A stretch of 22,972 bases of DNA from Phycisphaerales bacterium UBA2402 (lineage in GTDB: Bacteria; Planctomycetota; Phycisphaerae; Phycisphaerales; UBA1924): assembly GCA_002343715.1 (NCBI GenBank), contig DDSA01000213.1:393-23364 (forward strand), written 5' to 3'. Each line of letters opens with the position of its first letter. The stretch's first letter is position 1. This document shows positions 6,503 to 15,392 of this stretch, one piece after another. The notes beneath the pieces are model-generated. The model was not told the origin of the DNA, searched no databases, and worked only from the letters and a program-made list of their open reading frames with translations. Both the position numbers and the translations under genes were made by a program.

Positions 6503-8992
6503 ATGACAGCCCCGACCCGTACCGCACATCCCTTGCTCCCCAACCGCTTCGGCCACTTCGACGACGATGGGGCCTCGTACCACATCACCGATTGGCGAAC
6601 GCCCATGCCGTGGGTGAACGTGATCTGCACGGGCCGCTACGGGCTGGTGATCAGCCAGGCGGGCGGCGGATTCTCGTGGTTCGATGATGCCCAGCACAAT
6701 GTCCTGACCCGCTGGGAGATGGACCTGGTCCGCGATTGTCACGGGAAGTTTCTGTACCTCAGCGACCGGGAGAACGGCGACCTGTGGTCGCTCGCGCCTC
6801 AACCATGCCGCGTTGCGTACGAATCGTTCTCGTGCGTTCACACGCAGGGGGCAACCACGTTCCACACGGTTCACAAGGGCATCCGTGCCGCTTGGACGCT
6901 GACCGTCCTGCCGCGGGACCCGGTGGAACTCTGGTCGGTGGAACTGACCAACCTGGGCACTTCACCCCGCCGTCTGCGATTGTCGAGTTACTTCGAGTGG
7001 TGCTGCAACACGGCCCCCGATTCCAAGCGCGAGTTCCACCGGCTCTTCTTCAACATCCAGCACGACCCTTCCCGCCGGGCCATCATCGCCACGAAGAACA
7101 TGTGGGACATCCGCCCCAAGACCGAGCGCGAGCACTGGAACAAGCCCTGGCCCTACGCCGCGGCGCACGCCGTGTGCGGAGCTCCCTTTGAGAAGGACTT
7201 GGCCATCGCGGACAAGGAACTCTTCCTTGGTAAATACGGCTCTTCCGCGAGTCCCGCGGCGATGAGCGCGGCGGACCCGGTGACAGGCGGTTTCGGACGG
7301 TTCGGTGATGCGGTCGGAGCGCTGGGGGGCGATCTGACCATCGCGCCGGGCAAGTCGGTGAAGGTGCATTACCTGCTGACGATCGGCGCCAATCCGGCGG
7401 AAGCGGCGGCACTGGTTGACAAGTACAAAGGAAAAGAAGTCGTCGGCGCGGTGTTGCATGACGTGCGTAGCTTCTGGTCCACACGCCTGGGCGCCACCCA
7501 CACCCAAACCGCCCGACCGGATTTCGATCTTCTGAACAACCACTGGCTCCCGTACCAGGCCGTCAGCGGGCGGTTGTGGGGCCGCACGGGCTACTACCAG
7601 CAGTCGGGCGCCTTCGGGTTCCGCGACCAGTTGCAGGACAGCCAGGTCTGGCTCCCGATCGATCCCGCACAGTGTGCGAAGCAGATCATGCTCCACGCCG
7701 AGCGTCAGTTCGCCGATGGCAGTGTCTACCACTGGTGGCACGCGCTGGCCGACTTCGGCAATCACACCGCGTGCAGCGACGACTACCTCTGGCTCCCCTT
7801 TGTCGTCGGCAACTACATCAAGGAGACGGGCGACACGGCGATCCTGGATCGACGCGCCCCCTTTGTGGACGATCCCGCGGGCGGCACACTGCTCGAGCAC
7901 TGCCGTCGTTCGATCGCCCGGGCCTTCGCACGAACCAGCGCCCGCGGCCTGCCCTTCATCGGCAGTTGCGACTGGAACGACGGACTGTCGGCCATGGGGA
8001 TCGACGAGAAGGGCGAGAGCGTCTGGCTCGCCATGTTCCTCTGCCGCATCCTGGAAGACTGGTCAGTCCTTCTGAACCGCCTGGGCATGTCGGACCTCGC
8101 CGAGGAGTATCGGAACAAGCACCGCGCCTACGCCGCCGCCGTGAATGCCCACGCCTGGGACGAGCACGAGTATTACAAGTACGGCACCAAGGACAACGGC
8201 GAGTGGGTCGGCGCCTCCTCCGCGCCCGAAGGCAAGGTCCACCTCAACGCCCAGACCTGGGCCATTCTCAGCGGCATCGCGCCGACCGGTCGCGCCGCCG
8301 CGGCGTGGGCGGCGGTCAAGCGGCACCTGCTCACCCCGTACGGCCCGCTCCTGGTCTGGCCGGCCTACACCGTGCCCGACCCCACCATCGGCTACATCAC
8401 GCGCTACAGCCCCGGGAGCCGCGAGAACGGCGGCGTGTACATGCACGCCGCCACGTGGGCGCTGGCCGCGGCGTGCAAACTCCGCGATGCCGAGGCCGCG
8501 GGACGGATCTGGTCGAGCATCTCACCACCGACGCGCGGGCATGATGCGGTGAGTTATTTCGCAGAGCCGTACGTGACGCCCGGCAATGTCGACGGCCCGC
8601 TTTCCGACAAGCCCGGACGGGCGGGGTGGACGTGGTACACCGGGTCCGCCGCGTGGCTGAATCGGGTTTGCCTGGAATGGGTCCTGGGAATCCGCCCGAC
8701 GTGGGAGGGGCTGACCATCGACCCGTGCCCTCCCGCGGATTTCGGGAAAGTCCAGATCAAGCGGCTGTATCGCGGCGTACAGGTAGATGTCGGGTTCCAC
8801 GCTTCGGAGTTCAACCCGGGTGCCAAGCCCATGCTGTTGGTGGACGGCAAAGTCCTGGGCGGCTGCGTGCTGGAACCGGCCCTCATCGACGCCGCTGCGA
8901 AGGCAGGAAGGAGCCTTCGGGTTGACGTCCGGTGGGGAAGCACGGCGGATGTCAGCGTCAAGCCAGAGGGAACAAAGGTTCGTACGGCGTAG
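6503..8992 (+). CDS. GH94-type disaccharide phosphorylase (cellobiose-phosphorylase-like)
   Basis: The 829-residue product has the size and order of GH94 phosphorylases: an N-terminal beta-sandwich beginning [20 protein letters not shown] (about 14-33), a linker, and an (alpha/alpha)6 barrel with [14 protein letters not shown] (about 367-380), [20 protein letters not shown], and the general acid in SCDWNDG, Asp490. GH94 enzymes cleave beta-glucosidic disaccharides with inorganic phosphate, releasing a sugar 1-phosphate without spending ATP. Cellobiose, laminaribiose, chitobiose or cellobionate types cannot be separated by eye. There is no signal peptide, so it should act in the cytoplasm on imported sugar. 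The ATG at 6503 is chosen because the conserved N-terminus begins right after it and the promoter lies upstream; the ribosome site is weak. It heads the locus with the pseudopilin and ABC transporter genes. Confidence 0.9.
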   Translation: MTAPTRTAHPLLPNRFGHFDDDGASYHITDWRTPMPWVNVICTGRYGLVISQAGGGFSWFDDAQHNVLTRWEMDLVRDCHGKFLYLSDRENGDLWSLAPQPCRVAYESFSCVHTQGATTFHTVHKGIRAAWTLTVLPRDPVELWSVELTNLGTSPRRLRLSSYFEWCCNTAPDSKREFHRLFFNIQHDPSRRAIIATKNMWDIRPKTEREHWNKPWPYAAAHAVCGAPFEKDLAIADKELFLGKYGSSASPAAMSAADPVTGGFGRFGDAVGALGGDLTIAPGKSVKVHYLLTIGANPAEAAALVDKYKGKEVVGAVLHDVRSFWSTRLGATHTQTARPDFDLLNNHWLPYQAVSGRLWGRTGYYQQSGAFGFRDQLQDSQVWLPIDPAQCAKQIMLHAERQFADGSVYHWWHALADFGNHTACSDDYLWLPFVVGNYIKETGDTAILDRRAPFVDDPAGGTLLEHCRRSIARAFARTSARGLPFIGSCDWNDGLSAMGIDEKGESVWLAMFLCRILEDWSVLLNRLGMSDLAEEYRNKHRAYAAAVNAHAWDEHEYYKYGTKDNGEWVGASSAPEGKVHLNAQTWAILSGIAPTGRAAAAWAAVKRHLLTPYGPLLVWPAYTVPDPTIGYITRYSPGSRENGGVYMHAATWALAAACKLRDAEAAGRIWSSISPPTRGHDAVSYFAEPYVTPGNVDGPLSDKPGRAGWTWYTGSAAWLNRVCLEWVLGIRPTWEGLTIDPCPPADFGKVQIKRLYRGVQVDVGFHASEFNPGAKPMLLVDGKVLGGCVLEPALIDAAAKAGRSLRVDVRWGSTADVSVKPEGTKVRTA

Positions 8993-9006
8993 GTTGGGTG
9001 TGCACA

Positions 9007-9022
9007 ACGAAGTGAACTTCGT
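9007..9022. repeat. Palindrome ACGAAGT-GA-ACTTCGT
   Basis: Perfect 7-base arms (9007-9013, 9016-9022) around two bases, placed 15 bases after the GH94 stop and 47 bases before the pseudopilin start. The tiny loop argues against a simple terminator hairpin; an operator or RNA processing site is possible. Confidence 0.4.
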
Positions 9023-9068
9023 GTCCGAAGTCTGTTCGGTCAACGGCAGTAATATGGATCGTGGAGCG

Positions 9069-9869
9069 ATGAACATGAACGCGAGTCGGATACACCGTGC
9101 GGGCGGAACGGGGGTTCTCGGAATCAAGCGGGCCTTCACTCTGATCGAACTGCTTGTGGTGATCGCGATCATCGCGCTGCTCATCAGCCTGCTCCTGCCG
9201 GGGCTGGGCGGGGCGCGGCGGACGGCGTGGCTGGTGATCTGTCAGAGCAACCTGAAGCAACTCGCCACGGCCTTCCAGGGGTACTTCGACGATCAAAAGG
9301 ATCCTGTTTTTCCCGACCTTCGCCGCAACCCCGATGACACCTTTTATCTGCATGTGCGCATGGTTGACACGCTCGATGCGTACCTGTCGGGCACGGGGAG
9401 CAAAGCCTTCGACTGCCCAGCCGCCAAGGGCATGTCCTCGGTTCGAGATCCGGAGAACATCCGCTATCTGACCCAGGGCCGACGCATCTACACCCTGCCG
9501 GCGCAGAGTGATCCGGACAACATCGTCTTCGACCGCACGGGCAACCTGCCGGTCGAGAAGTTCACCGAGTTCTGGTTCAACGATTTCCCGGCGATCAATA
9601 TGCGGAGCGGACGCACCAAGGGCGTCGCCGGGCAGCGGCTGCGGCTCATCAAGCGGCCCGAATGGACGGTCTACGCGATCGACGCCCTCGACGAGTTCCC
9701 GAGGCACTCCTCGAAGGGCAACCGGGGACGCGATGATGCCGGGAAGAACAATCTTCTCTTTGGCGACCTGCACGTCAAGTCCTACAACTTCGAGGACTAC
9801 TACACCGCCTACGACCCGCTGGGGGCCGGCCCCCGTTTCTGGGATTGGGGCCACAACTACCCGTTCTAG
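9069..9869 (+). CDS. Pseudopilin-like protein with type IV prepilin N-terminus
   Basis: From the ATG at 9069, preceded by GTGGAG at a good distance, the product is 266 residues; an ATG at 9054 in the same frame is an alternative. It has a basic leader, then [21 protein letters not shown], a class III signal with Glu at +5 (Glu27) and a hydrophobic helix, cleaved between Ala22 and Phe23 rather than after the usual Gly. The mature part continues [16 protein letters not shown] and ends with a strand [14 protein letters not shown], matching the planctomycete pseudopilin-like group that often ends in an H-x9-DG or DGHV motif. Such proteins are numerous in planctomycetes; their role in sugar uptake, secretion or surface structure is not settled. 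A prepilin peptidase that could process it is encoded at 19764-21176. It lies between the GH94 gene and the transporter genes. Confidence 0.85.
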   Translation: MNMNASRIHRAGGTGVLGIKRAFTLIELLVVIAIIALLISLLLPGLGGARRTAWLVICQSNLKQLATAFQGYFDDQKDPVFPDLRRNPDDTFYLHVRMVDTLDAYLSGTGSKAFDCPAAKGMSSVRDPENIRYLTQGRRIYTLPAQSDPDNIVFDRTGNLPVEKFTEFWFNDFPAINMRSGRTKGVAGQRLRLIKRPEWTVYAIDALDEFPRHSSKGNRGRDDAGKNNLLFGDLHVKSYNFEDYYTAYDPLGAGPRFWDWGHNYPF

Positions 9870-9928
9870 CCGAGCCCGTCGGCGTGCCGCGGCTATGCTG
9901 AATCCGAACTTCGTGGGACATATACCGC

Positions 9929-10393
9929 ATGAGAGACCTTCTTCGCAAGAATCCGTGGATCGGGTGGACCCTGTGCGGGGTTCTCTTTCTGGCCTGCGGC
10001 TTCCTTTGGTGGGATCGATCACGGGGCGGCTCGCCCTTCTCTCCCGAGCGCATGCAGGAGATGGTATCGATCAAGTACACCGATACCGGCGAGGTCGCCA
10101 CCATGCCCCGCGGCCGCTTTGAGAAACTGCTCCGCGAGGGGGGCACCAAACTCGACCCGTCGAAAGGGCTGATCAATCCCAAAACCGGCCAGCCCACCGG
10201 GTTTCTCTTCAACCAGAAGGAATGGGATGAGTCCATCGCGCGGGTGAACAGCGCCATCGACCGCGCCAGGGCCAACCTTCCCGAGAGCGTGCGTAAATCA
10301 CTCTCCGATGCACCGGGGCCGCCGCCGGGCGGACCTCGTCCTGACGGCGAGACGGCTCCGGATGATTCGCCCAAAGCCCCGGGGAGCACGTGA
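9929..10393 (+). CDS. Small single-span membrane protein of unknown function
   Basis: The 154-residue product has a basic start MRDLLRKNPW, one membrane span (WIGWTLCGVLFLACGFLWW, about 10-28), a soluble region with EMVSIKYTDTGEVATMPRGR, FEKLLREGG and GLINPKTGQPTGFLFNQKEW, a helix with IARVNSAIDRARANL, and a disordered Pro/Gly-rich tail from about residue 128. N-in topology would place the soluble part outside the cytoplasmic membrane. I do not recognise a named family, though similar proteins seem to accompany planctomycete pseudopilin genes from memory. It starts 59 bases after the pseudopilin and its stop overlaps the GTG of the binding protein (GTGA), so it is part of the transporter operon and may assist pseudopilin or binding-protein function. 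Confidence 0.75.
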   Translation: MRDLLRKNPWIGWTLCGVLFLACGFLWWDRSRGGSPFSPERMQEMVSIKYTDTGEVATMPRGRFEKLLREGGTKLDPSKGLINPKTGQPTGFLFNQKEWDESIARVNSAIDRARANLPESVRKSLSDAPGPPPGGPRPDGETAPDDSPKAPGST

Positions 10394-11778
10394 GCGAGAA
10401 CGGCGGCAAGCCCCGCGCCGCGGACCTCTCGCGCCGCGCCGCGCTCGGCGTCTTCGCCGCGGCGGGCATCGGTTATGCTTGTTTCGGGCCTCGGGCTGGG
10501 CGTGAGCGCACCGACGGACGCCTCGTGCTGGATTACTGGGAAAAGTGGACGGGCATCGAGGGCAAGGCGATGCAGAAGATCGTCCGCGAGTTCAACGACT
10601 CGCAGGACCGTCTCTACGTCCGCTACTTCGCCACCGCGGGGATCGACGAGAAAGCGCAGATCGCCATCGCGGGCGGCGCACCGCCCGATGTCGTGGGCCT
10701 TTGGAACTACAGCGTGCCCGCGTTCGCCGCGGCGGACGCGATTCTCCCACTCGATGATCTGGGCCGGCCGTACGGCGTGCGGCCCGAGATGTACGCCGCG
10801 GGCGTGCGACAGGTGACGACCTACAAGGGCCGGATGTTGGCGGCGGTGAACACCGGCGGCGTGCTGGCGCTCTATTACAACAAGGCTCAGTTCCGGGAAG
10901 CAGGACTGAACCCCGAGCGTCCGCCGCGCACGATCCCCGAGTTCGACGCCGCGGCCAAGACCCTGCTGGTGCGCAAGGGCGATCGGATCGAACGGATGGG
11001 GTTCCACCACCGCGAGCCGGGGTGGTGGAGTTTCGTGTGGGGCAACCACTTCGGAGGGTCGCTCTACGATGAAGGCGCGAACCGCTCGACCGCGGATTCG
11101 CCGGAGAACATCGCCGGGTACGACTGGGTGCAGAGTTTCCCCCGGGAGTACGGTCTGGGCGCGGTGAACGAGTTCCGTTCGAGTTTCGGCAACTACGACT
11201 CGCCCCTCAACGCCTTCATCTCGGGGCGGCTCTCGATGGTCGTGCAGGGTCCGTGGCTGGCCAACATGATCAACCTCCACAGGCCCGACCTCGAGTACGG
11301 CGTGGCGCCCTTCCCCGTGGCCGAGTCGTTGTACGAGCCGGATCGGCCCATCGGGCTGATCGACACCGACGTGCTGGTCATCCCGCGAGGCGCGCTCCAC
11401 CCCGAGGCGAGCATGGAGTTCATCGCCTACACCCAACAGCAACGCGTGGTGGAGGAGTTGAGCACGGTCCATTGCAAGGGATCGCCGCTGGCGGCATCGA
11501 GCGAGGCGTTTGTGCGCGACCACCCCAACCGCGGCATCGCGGTCTTCGAGGCCATCGCCCGCAGCCCGCGGGCCTTCCGCGTGCCACCCACGCCCTGCTG
11601 GGCGCAGATGAAGGACGAGATGGACCGCGCCCTTGACCGCGTCTGGAACCTGCAGGGCGCGCCCGAAGCGATCCTTAAGCGCTCGCGCGAGCGTTCGCAG
11701 GCGGCGCTGGACCTGTACGCCGCGAACGCGGCCCGGCGAGCCGGGGCAGGCGCGAACGCGTTGGAGGCTTCAGCGTGA
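10390..11778 (+). CDS. Sugar ABC transporter substrate-binding protein (family 1)
   Basis: The GTG at 10390 overlaps the previous stop (GTGA) and gives 462 residues, the normal size for family 1 binding proteins. The N-terminus has a twin-arginine-like SRRAALG (14-20) followed by a hydrophobic run GVFAAAGIGYACFG; Cys31 could be lipidated but the lipobox (GYAC) is poor. The mature part shows family landmarks: LDYWEKWTG at the first strand, EFNDSQDRLYVRYF, GGAPPDVVGLWN, LPLDDLG, LALYYNKAQFREAGLNPE, and the later INLHRPDLEYGVAPFP and VLVIPRGA. It should capture an oligosaccharide for the two permeases encoded directly downstream. The GH94 gene upstream suggests a beta-linked disaccharide, but the ligand cannot be read from the sequence. 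Confidence 0.92.
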   Translation: MSENGGKPRAADLSRRAALGVFAAAGIGYACFGPRAGRERTDGRLVLDYWEKWTGIEGKAMQKIVREFNDSQDRLYVRYFATAGIDEKAQIAIAGGAPPDVVGLWNYSVPAFAAADAILPLDDLGRPYGVRPEMYAAGVRQVTTYKGRMLAAVNTGGVLALYYNKAQFREAGLNPERPPRTIPEFDAAAKTLLVRKGDRIERMGFHHREPGWWSFVWGNHFGGSLYDEGANRSTADSPENIAGYDWVQSFPREYGLGAVNEFRSSFGNYDSPLNAFISGRLSMVVQGPWLANMINLHRPDLEYGVAPFPVAESLYEPDRPIGLIDTDVLVIPRGALHPEASMEFIAYTQQQRVVEELSTVHCKGSPLAASSEAFVRDHPNRGIAVFEAIARSPRAFRVPPTPCWAQMKDEMDRALDRVWNLQGAPEAILKRSRERSQAALDLYAANAARRAGAGANALEASA

Positions 11779-12665
11779 AGGGCGGGCTGAGGCGCGAGCT
11801 CATCGGTCTGGCGTGGGTCGGCCCGTGGATCATCGGGTTCCTCGCCTTCATGCTCGTGCCGGCGCTGATGAGCCTGCGGTCGTCGCTCTCCGATGATCCG
11901 CTCCTGCAGGCGCCCCTGTGGGTGGGGATGGACAACTACGCGAGGCTCCTGACCGATGAGGTCTTTCACAAGGCCCTGCTCAACACGTTCATCTACGCCG
12001 GGGCGGCGATCCCGCTGAGCGTGCTCCTGGCGGTCGTGCTGGCCTCGCTGCTCAACACCCGGGGCCTGCGGTGGAAGCGGTTCTTCGAGGCGGCGGTCTT
12101 CGTGCCCACGCTCGCCCCGCTGGTGGCCTCGTCGATGGTGTGGATGTGGGTGCTCAACGGCCGCTACGGCCTGCTGAACGCGGCCCTGTCCGTTGTCGGC
12201 ATCGACGGCCCGAACTGGCTGCTGGAGAAGGGATGGGCGATGGCCGCGCTCGTGCTCATCGCGCTCTGGGGCGTGGGCCAGGCGGTGATCCTGTGCGTGG
12301 CGGCCCTCAAGGAAGTGCCCGAGCAGTTGTACGAGGCGGCGGACCTCGACGGCATGGGGCCCGTGCGTGCGTTCATTCATATCACGCTGCCCATGATCTC
12401 GCCGGTGGTGCTCTTCAACACCATCGCCATGCTCATCGGGGCGTTCCAGGTCTTTGTTGTTCCCTTCGTCCTGTTCCAGAAGGACAAGGGCGGGCCGGAC
12501 AAGAGCGCGTACTTCTACACCAGTTACCTCTACGACAACGCCTTTGTCTTCGGGCAGATGGGCTACGCCAGCGCCATGGCGTGGGTCCAGATGCTCATCA
12601 TCCTCGCCCTCACGGGCCTGCTTTTCCTCGCCAGCCGTCGATTGGTCTTCTACCGTGCCGGGTGA
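11775..12665 (+). CDS. Sugar ABC transporter permease, MalF/UgpA type
   Basis: The 296-residue product has six predicted membrane spans, from LAWVGPWIIGFLAFMLVPALM at the start to MLIILALTGLLFLASRR at the end, the usual size of single-domain family 1 permeases. The cytoplasmic EAA loop EQLYEAADLDGMGPVRAF (from about residue 183), followed by HITLPM, is the docking site for the ATPase. The GTG start at 11775 overlaps the binding-protein stop (GTGA), implying tight translational coupling. It should form a heterodimeric channel with the permease at 12712-13575. Confidence 0.94.
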   Translation: MKGGLRRELIGLAWVGPWIIGFLAFMLVPALMSLRSSLSDDPLLQAPLWVGMDNYARLLTDEVFHKALLNTFIYAGAAIPLSVLLAVVLASLLNTRGLRWKRFFEAAVFVPTLAPLVASSMVWMWVLNGRYGLLNAALSVVGIDGPNWLLEKGWAMAALVLIALWGVGQAVILCVAALKEVPEQLYEAADLDGMGPVRAFIHITLPMISPVVLFNTIAMLIGAFQVFVVPFVLFQKDKGGPDKSAYFYTSYLYDNAFVFGQMGYASAMAWVQMLIILALTGLLFLASRRLVFYRAG

Positions 12666-12711
12666 CGAACCCCCCGCGCACCTCTGATCGTTTTCCGTTC
12701 CCTCTTTCAGC

Positions 12712-13575
12712 GTGCACGAGACTCAGCACAGCCCGATCCGCCGTTGGGGCGCCTTCGCCGGCCTGCTGGCCGCGACGGTCTTTTTTCTCGCGCCCCTGGT
12801 GTGGATGGTCTCGACCTCGTTCAAGCCCGAGTCCCAGGCCGCCTCCGAATCGCTCCGCCTGCTGCCCGACCCGCCCGGGGATGCGCCGCGGATCGCGGCT
12901 GAGAACTATCGCGCCGTCTGGACCGATGATTCGATCAACTTCCCCCTGTACCTGCGGAACACGCTGATTGTCGCGCTCCTGAGCGTGGTGGGCATGGTGC
13001 TGAGCAGCGCGGTCGTGGCGTACGGCTTCGCGAGGCCCGCGTGGCGGCTGCGGGGGCCGCTGTTCACCGTTGTCCTGGCGACGATGATGATCCCCTTCCC
13101 GGTGCTGATGACACCCCTGTTTGTTCTCTTCAGCAAGTTCGGGTGGATCGGGACGCTCAAACCCCTGTGGGTGCCGGCGTGGTTCGGGGCGGCCTTCAAC
13201 ATCTTCCTGCTGCGGCAGTTCTACATGGGCATCCCCAAGGAACTCGACGAGGCGGCCCGCATCGACGGGTGCGGGCATTGGGGCATTTTCTGGCGGATCA
13301 TCCTGCCCCTCTCGCGCCCGGCACTCGCCGTGGTCGCACTCTTTCACTTCATGTACGTCTGGAACGATTTTCTCGCGCCCATGGTCTTCATCGTGAACCG
13401 CGACAACTTCACGCTCGCGCTGGGATTGCAACTCTACCAGAGCAAGGCGGGGAACACGCCCTGGAACCTCCTCATGGCCGCCAGCACGCTGGTGGCCGCG
13501 CCGGTCCTGATTCTCTTCATGGCCACCCAGCGCACGTTCATCCGGGGCCTCTCCACGGGCGCGGGCAAGGAATAA
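12712..13575 (+). CDS. Sugar ABC transporter permease, MalG/UgpE type
   Basis: The 287-residue product begins with a span FAGLLAATVFFLAPLVWMVSTSFK, typical of MalG-like permeases, and has six spans in all. The EAA loop KELDEAARIDGCGHWGIFW (about residues 177-195) with IILPLSRPAL is clear. The start is a GTG at 12712 after a 46-base gap that reads TCTTTCAGC upstream, so the ribosome site is weak; no better in-frame start gives the conserved N-terminus. The operon ends here without an ATPase (MalK/MsiK-like) gene, so the transporter probably uses a shared ATPase encoded elsewhere. Confidence 0.94.
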   Translation: MHETQHSPIRRWGAFAGLLAATVFFLAPLVWMVSTSFKPESQAASESLRLLPDPPGDAPRIAAENYRAVWTDDSINFPLYLRNTLIVALLSVVGMVLSSAVVAYGFARPAWRLRGPLFTVVLATMMIPFPVLMTPLFVLFSKFGWIGTLKPLWVPAWFGAAFNIFLLRQFYMGIPKELDEAARIDGCGHWGIFWRIILPLSRPALAVVALFHFMYVWNDFLAPMVFIVNRDNFTLALGLQLYQSKAGNTPWNLLMAASTLVAAPVLILFMATQRTFIRGLSTGAGKE

Positions 13576-13599
13576 GGCCGGACACCTCCCACGGGACGA

Positions 13600-13624
13600 C
13601 CCGCGCTGTTTGCTCGTGCGCGGG
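13600..13624 (+). terminator. Possible weak terminator after the transporter operon
   Basis: Arms CCCGCGC (13600-13606) and GCGCGGG (13618-13624) with an 11-base loop. There is no T-run, only TGTGTT after it, so termination here is uncertain and upp, starting 20 bases later, may be partly read from the operon. Confidence 0.25.
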
Positions 13625-13643
13625 TGTGTTCGTACGCTCCCGC

Positions 13644-14291
13644 ATGGGCACACCCCACGCCGACCTCCCCGGGGTCATTATCTTCGATCATCCGCTCATC
13701 CAGCACAAACTCACGCACCTGCGCGACAGGAGCACCAGCCACCGACCCTTCCGCGCGCTCATGGCGCAGATCGCGGGGTTGATGGTCTTCGAGGCCACCC
13801 GATCCCTGCCCACGAGAGAGATCGACATCGAGACGCCGCTGGAGCGGATGCGCGGCACCCACCTGGCGGCGAAGATCACCGTCGTGCCCGTCCTGCGGGC
13901 AGGCCTGGGCATGGCCGAGGGGGTGCTTGAAGTGATGCCCGAGGCACGAGAAGGGCACCTGGGCCTGGCGAGGGATGAAGAGACGCTGCGGCCGATCGTC
14001 TACCTGCGAAAACTCCCCAAAGACCTCGACGCCGGGCCGGTCCTCCTGGTCGATCCCATGCTGGCCACAGGCGGTTCGGCGGTCGAGGCCATGAAACTGC
14101 TCCGCGACGCCGGCGCGAGGGACCTTCGTTTCCTGTGCATCGTCGCCTCGCCCGAGGGTGTTCACCGACTGCGGGCGGCGGAACCGAACCTCACGATCTA
14201 CGCCGCGGCGGTGGACCGCGAACTCAACAGCCGGGGATACATCGTGCCGGGCCTGGGGGATGCGGGTGATCGCCTCTACGGCACGGGATAA
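13644..14291 (+). CDS. upp: Uracil phosphoribosyltransferase
   Basis: The 215-residue product matches UPRT throughout: an N-terminal DHPLIQHKLTHLRD (15-28), FRALMAQIAGLMVFEATR, VPVLRAGLGMAEGVL (81-95), RDEETLRPIVYLRKLP, the PRPP-binding loop VDPMLATGGSA (136-146), and the uracil-binding C-terminus GYIVPGLGDAGDRLYGT (198-214). It converts uracil and PRPP to UMP and diphosphate in pyrimidine salvage. The frame is open far upstream, but the ATG at 13644 gives the normal family length and the conserved start. It is separated from the permease gene by 68 bases and has no metabolic link to the sugar locus. Confidence 0.96.
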   Translation: MGTPHADLPGVIIFDHPLIQHKLTHLRDRSTSHRPFRALMAQIAGLMVFEATRSLPTREIDIETPLERMRGTHLAAKITVVPVLRAGLGMAEGVLEVMPEAREGHLGLARDEETLRPIVYLRKLPKDLDAGPVLLVDPMLATGGSAVEAMKLLRDAGARDLRFLCIVASPEGVHRLRAAEPNLTIYAAAVDRELNSRGYIVPGLGDAGDRLYGTG

Positions 14292-14323
14292 GCGCGATAC
14301 GCTTGCCGTCGGAACACAAACGC

Positions 14324-14340
14324 CGGGCGTGTCACGCCCG
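14324..14340. repeat. Dyad CGGGCGTG-T-CACGCCCG after upp
   Basis: Perfect 8-base complementary arms around a single T; as RNA it would form a six-pair stem with a five-base loop. It lies 32 bases after the upp stop without a T-run. It may be a weak terminator or a binding site. Confidence 0.35.
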
Positions 14341-14411
14341 TCGAGCCGGTTGCGACGTTCCTGCACCAACGACCGAACCCTCACCCAGGCCGAATTTCTC
14401 GTCAACCGCCG

Positions 14412-15392
14412 ATGAGCCGCACCGAGCGCGCGGAGACACCCGGACCCCCCGATCGACCCGCCGCAGCGGGAGGGATGCCACTCGCGTACGAACTGGGCGG
14501 CGATCTGCCGTGCATCCGATGCCGTTACAACCTCCGGGGGTTGTCGATCCGGGCTGTCTGTCCCGAGTGCGGGATGCCGCTGCGGGCCACGCTCCTCGCG
14601 GTGGTCGATCCGCTTGCTTCCGAGTTCAAAGCGATTGCCAATCCCCGCCTGATCGCGATGGGGGTGGTGCTCTGGGGTTTCGGGGCCTTGGGCGCGGCGG
14701 TGGCGTCCTTCCTCGATTCGGCCGGGAATCTCGTGCCGGAGTTGAAGACGTGGTTGCCCCAATGGGGTCGAGCTTCATGGTTCGTGGCCGCTCTGGCGGC
14801 GCTCTCCGGGGTGGGCGCCGCGGCGTTCATCCGGCCGCACGATGGCATCGCATCGTCGGGCCGCCGCAAGGCGCTGCTGGGCGTGGTGCTGTACGTGCCG
14901 TTGTGCCTGCTGCTCGCGTACGAGCGTGGTGCCGCGGCATGGATGCCGCACAGCATGTGGAGCGCCCCTTCCGGGGCCGAAGCGTACACGGGGATCGCCC
15001 TGTGCTCGCTCGTGGTCCTGATCCTGATCCTTCTTCGGCCCAACGCACGCCTGCTCGCCGCTCGCTCGCTGCTCATGCGCAGCGGACGGGTCGATCGGCA
15101 GACGATGCGCACCGTCGCGGCGGTGCTGGGCCTGTGCATCGCAGGCTACCTCTGCGGTATCGCGGCGGCGATGGGTTCGGGTCCGATGTTCGATCTCATC
15201 GCCACCATCGGCGGGTTGCTCCTGCTGGTGGGGTGGGCGATGTTCCTGCTGGGGCTGGCGGGCATCGCCTACGACTGCGCCCTTCTGCGGGGCGTGATCG
15301 TGGACCCGCCCCTCACCCTGACCGACCTCTTGTCACCCGACCGCGGCGAGCGGGCACACCGCCCCAGCCGCACCTGGAGCCAACGCCCATGA
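14412..15392 (+). CDS. Polytopic membrane protein with N-terminal zinc ribbon
   Basis: The 326-residue product begins with a short polar stretch, then a four-cysteine ribbon CIRCRYNLRGL...CPECGMPL (about residues 36-58) that should hold a zinc ion, then about six membrane spans (including LIAMGVVLWGFGALGAAVA, ALLGVVLYVPLCLLLAYE, IALCSLVVLILILL, LLLLVGWAMFLLGLAGIAY). I recall this CxxCxYNLRGL heading on many otherwise unrelated planctomycete membrane proteins; no function is known. The start ATG at 14412 places the ribbon at the usual distance. Its stop overlaps the ATG of the zincin gene (ATGA at 15389-15392), so the two proteins are likely made together and may work together at the membrane. 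Confidence 0.75.
   Translation: MSRTERAETPGPPDRPAAAGGMPLAYELGGDLPCIRCRYNLRGLSIRAVCPECGMPLRATLLAVVDPLASEFKAIANPRLIAMGVVLWGFGALGAAVASFLDSAGNLVPELKTWLPQWGRASWFVAALAALSGVGAAAFIRPHDGIASSGRRKALLGVVLYVPLCLLLAYERGAAAWMPHSMWSAPSGAEAYTGIALCSLVVLILILLRPNARLLAARSLLMRSGRVDRQTMRTVAAVLGLCIAGYLCGIAAAMGSGPMFDLIATIGGLLLLVGWAMFLLGLAGIAYDCALLRGVIVDPPLTLTDLLSPDRGERAHRPSRTWSQRP

Noticed and set aside
9775..11523. 582-residue open frame on the minus strand
   Set aside because: It is antisense to the clear binding-protein gene, is rich in Arg/Pro/His, and has no recognisable motif; a high-GC shadow.
13434..14762. 442-residue open frame on the minus strand
   Set aside because: Antisense to upp and to the zinc-ribbon protein gene; no domain pattern.
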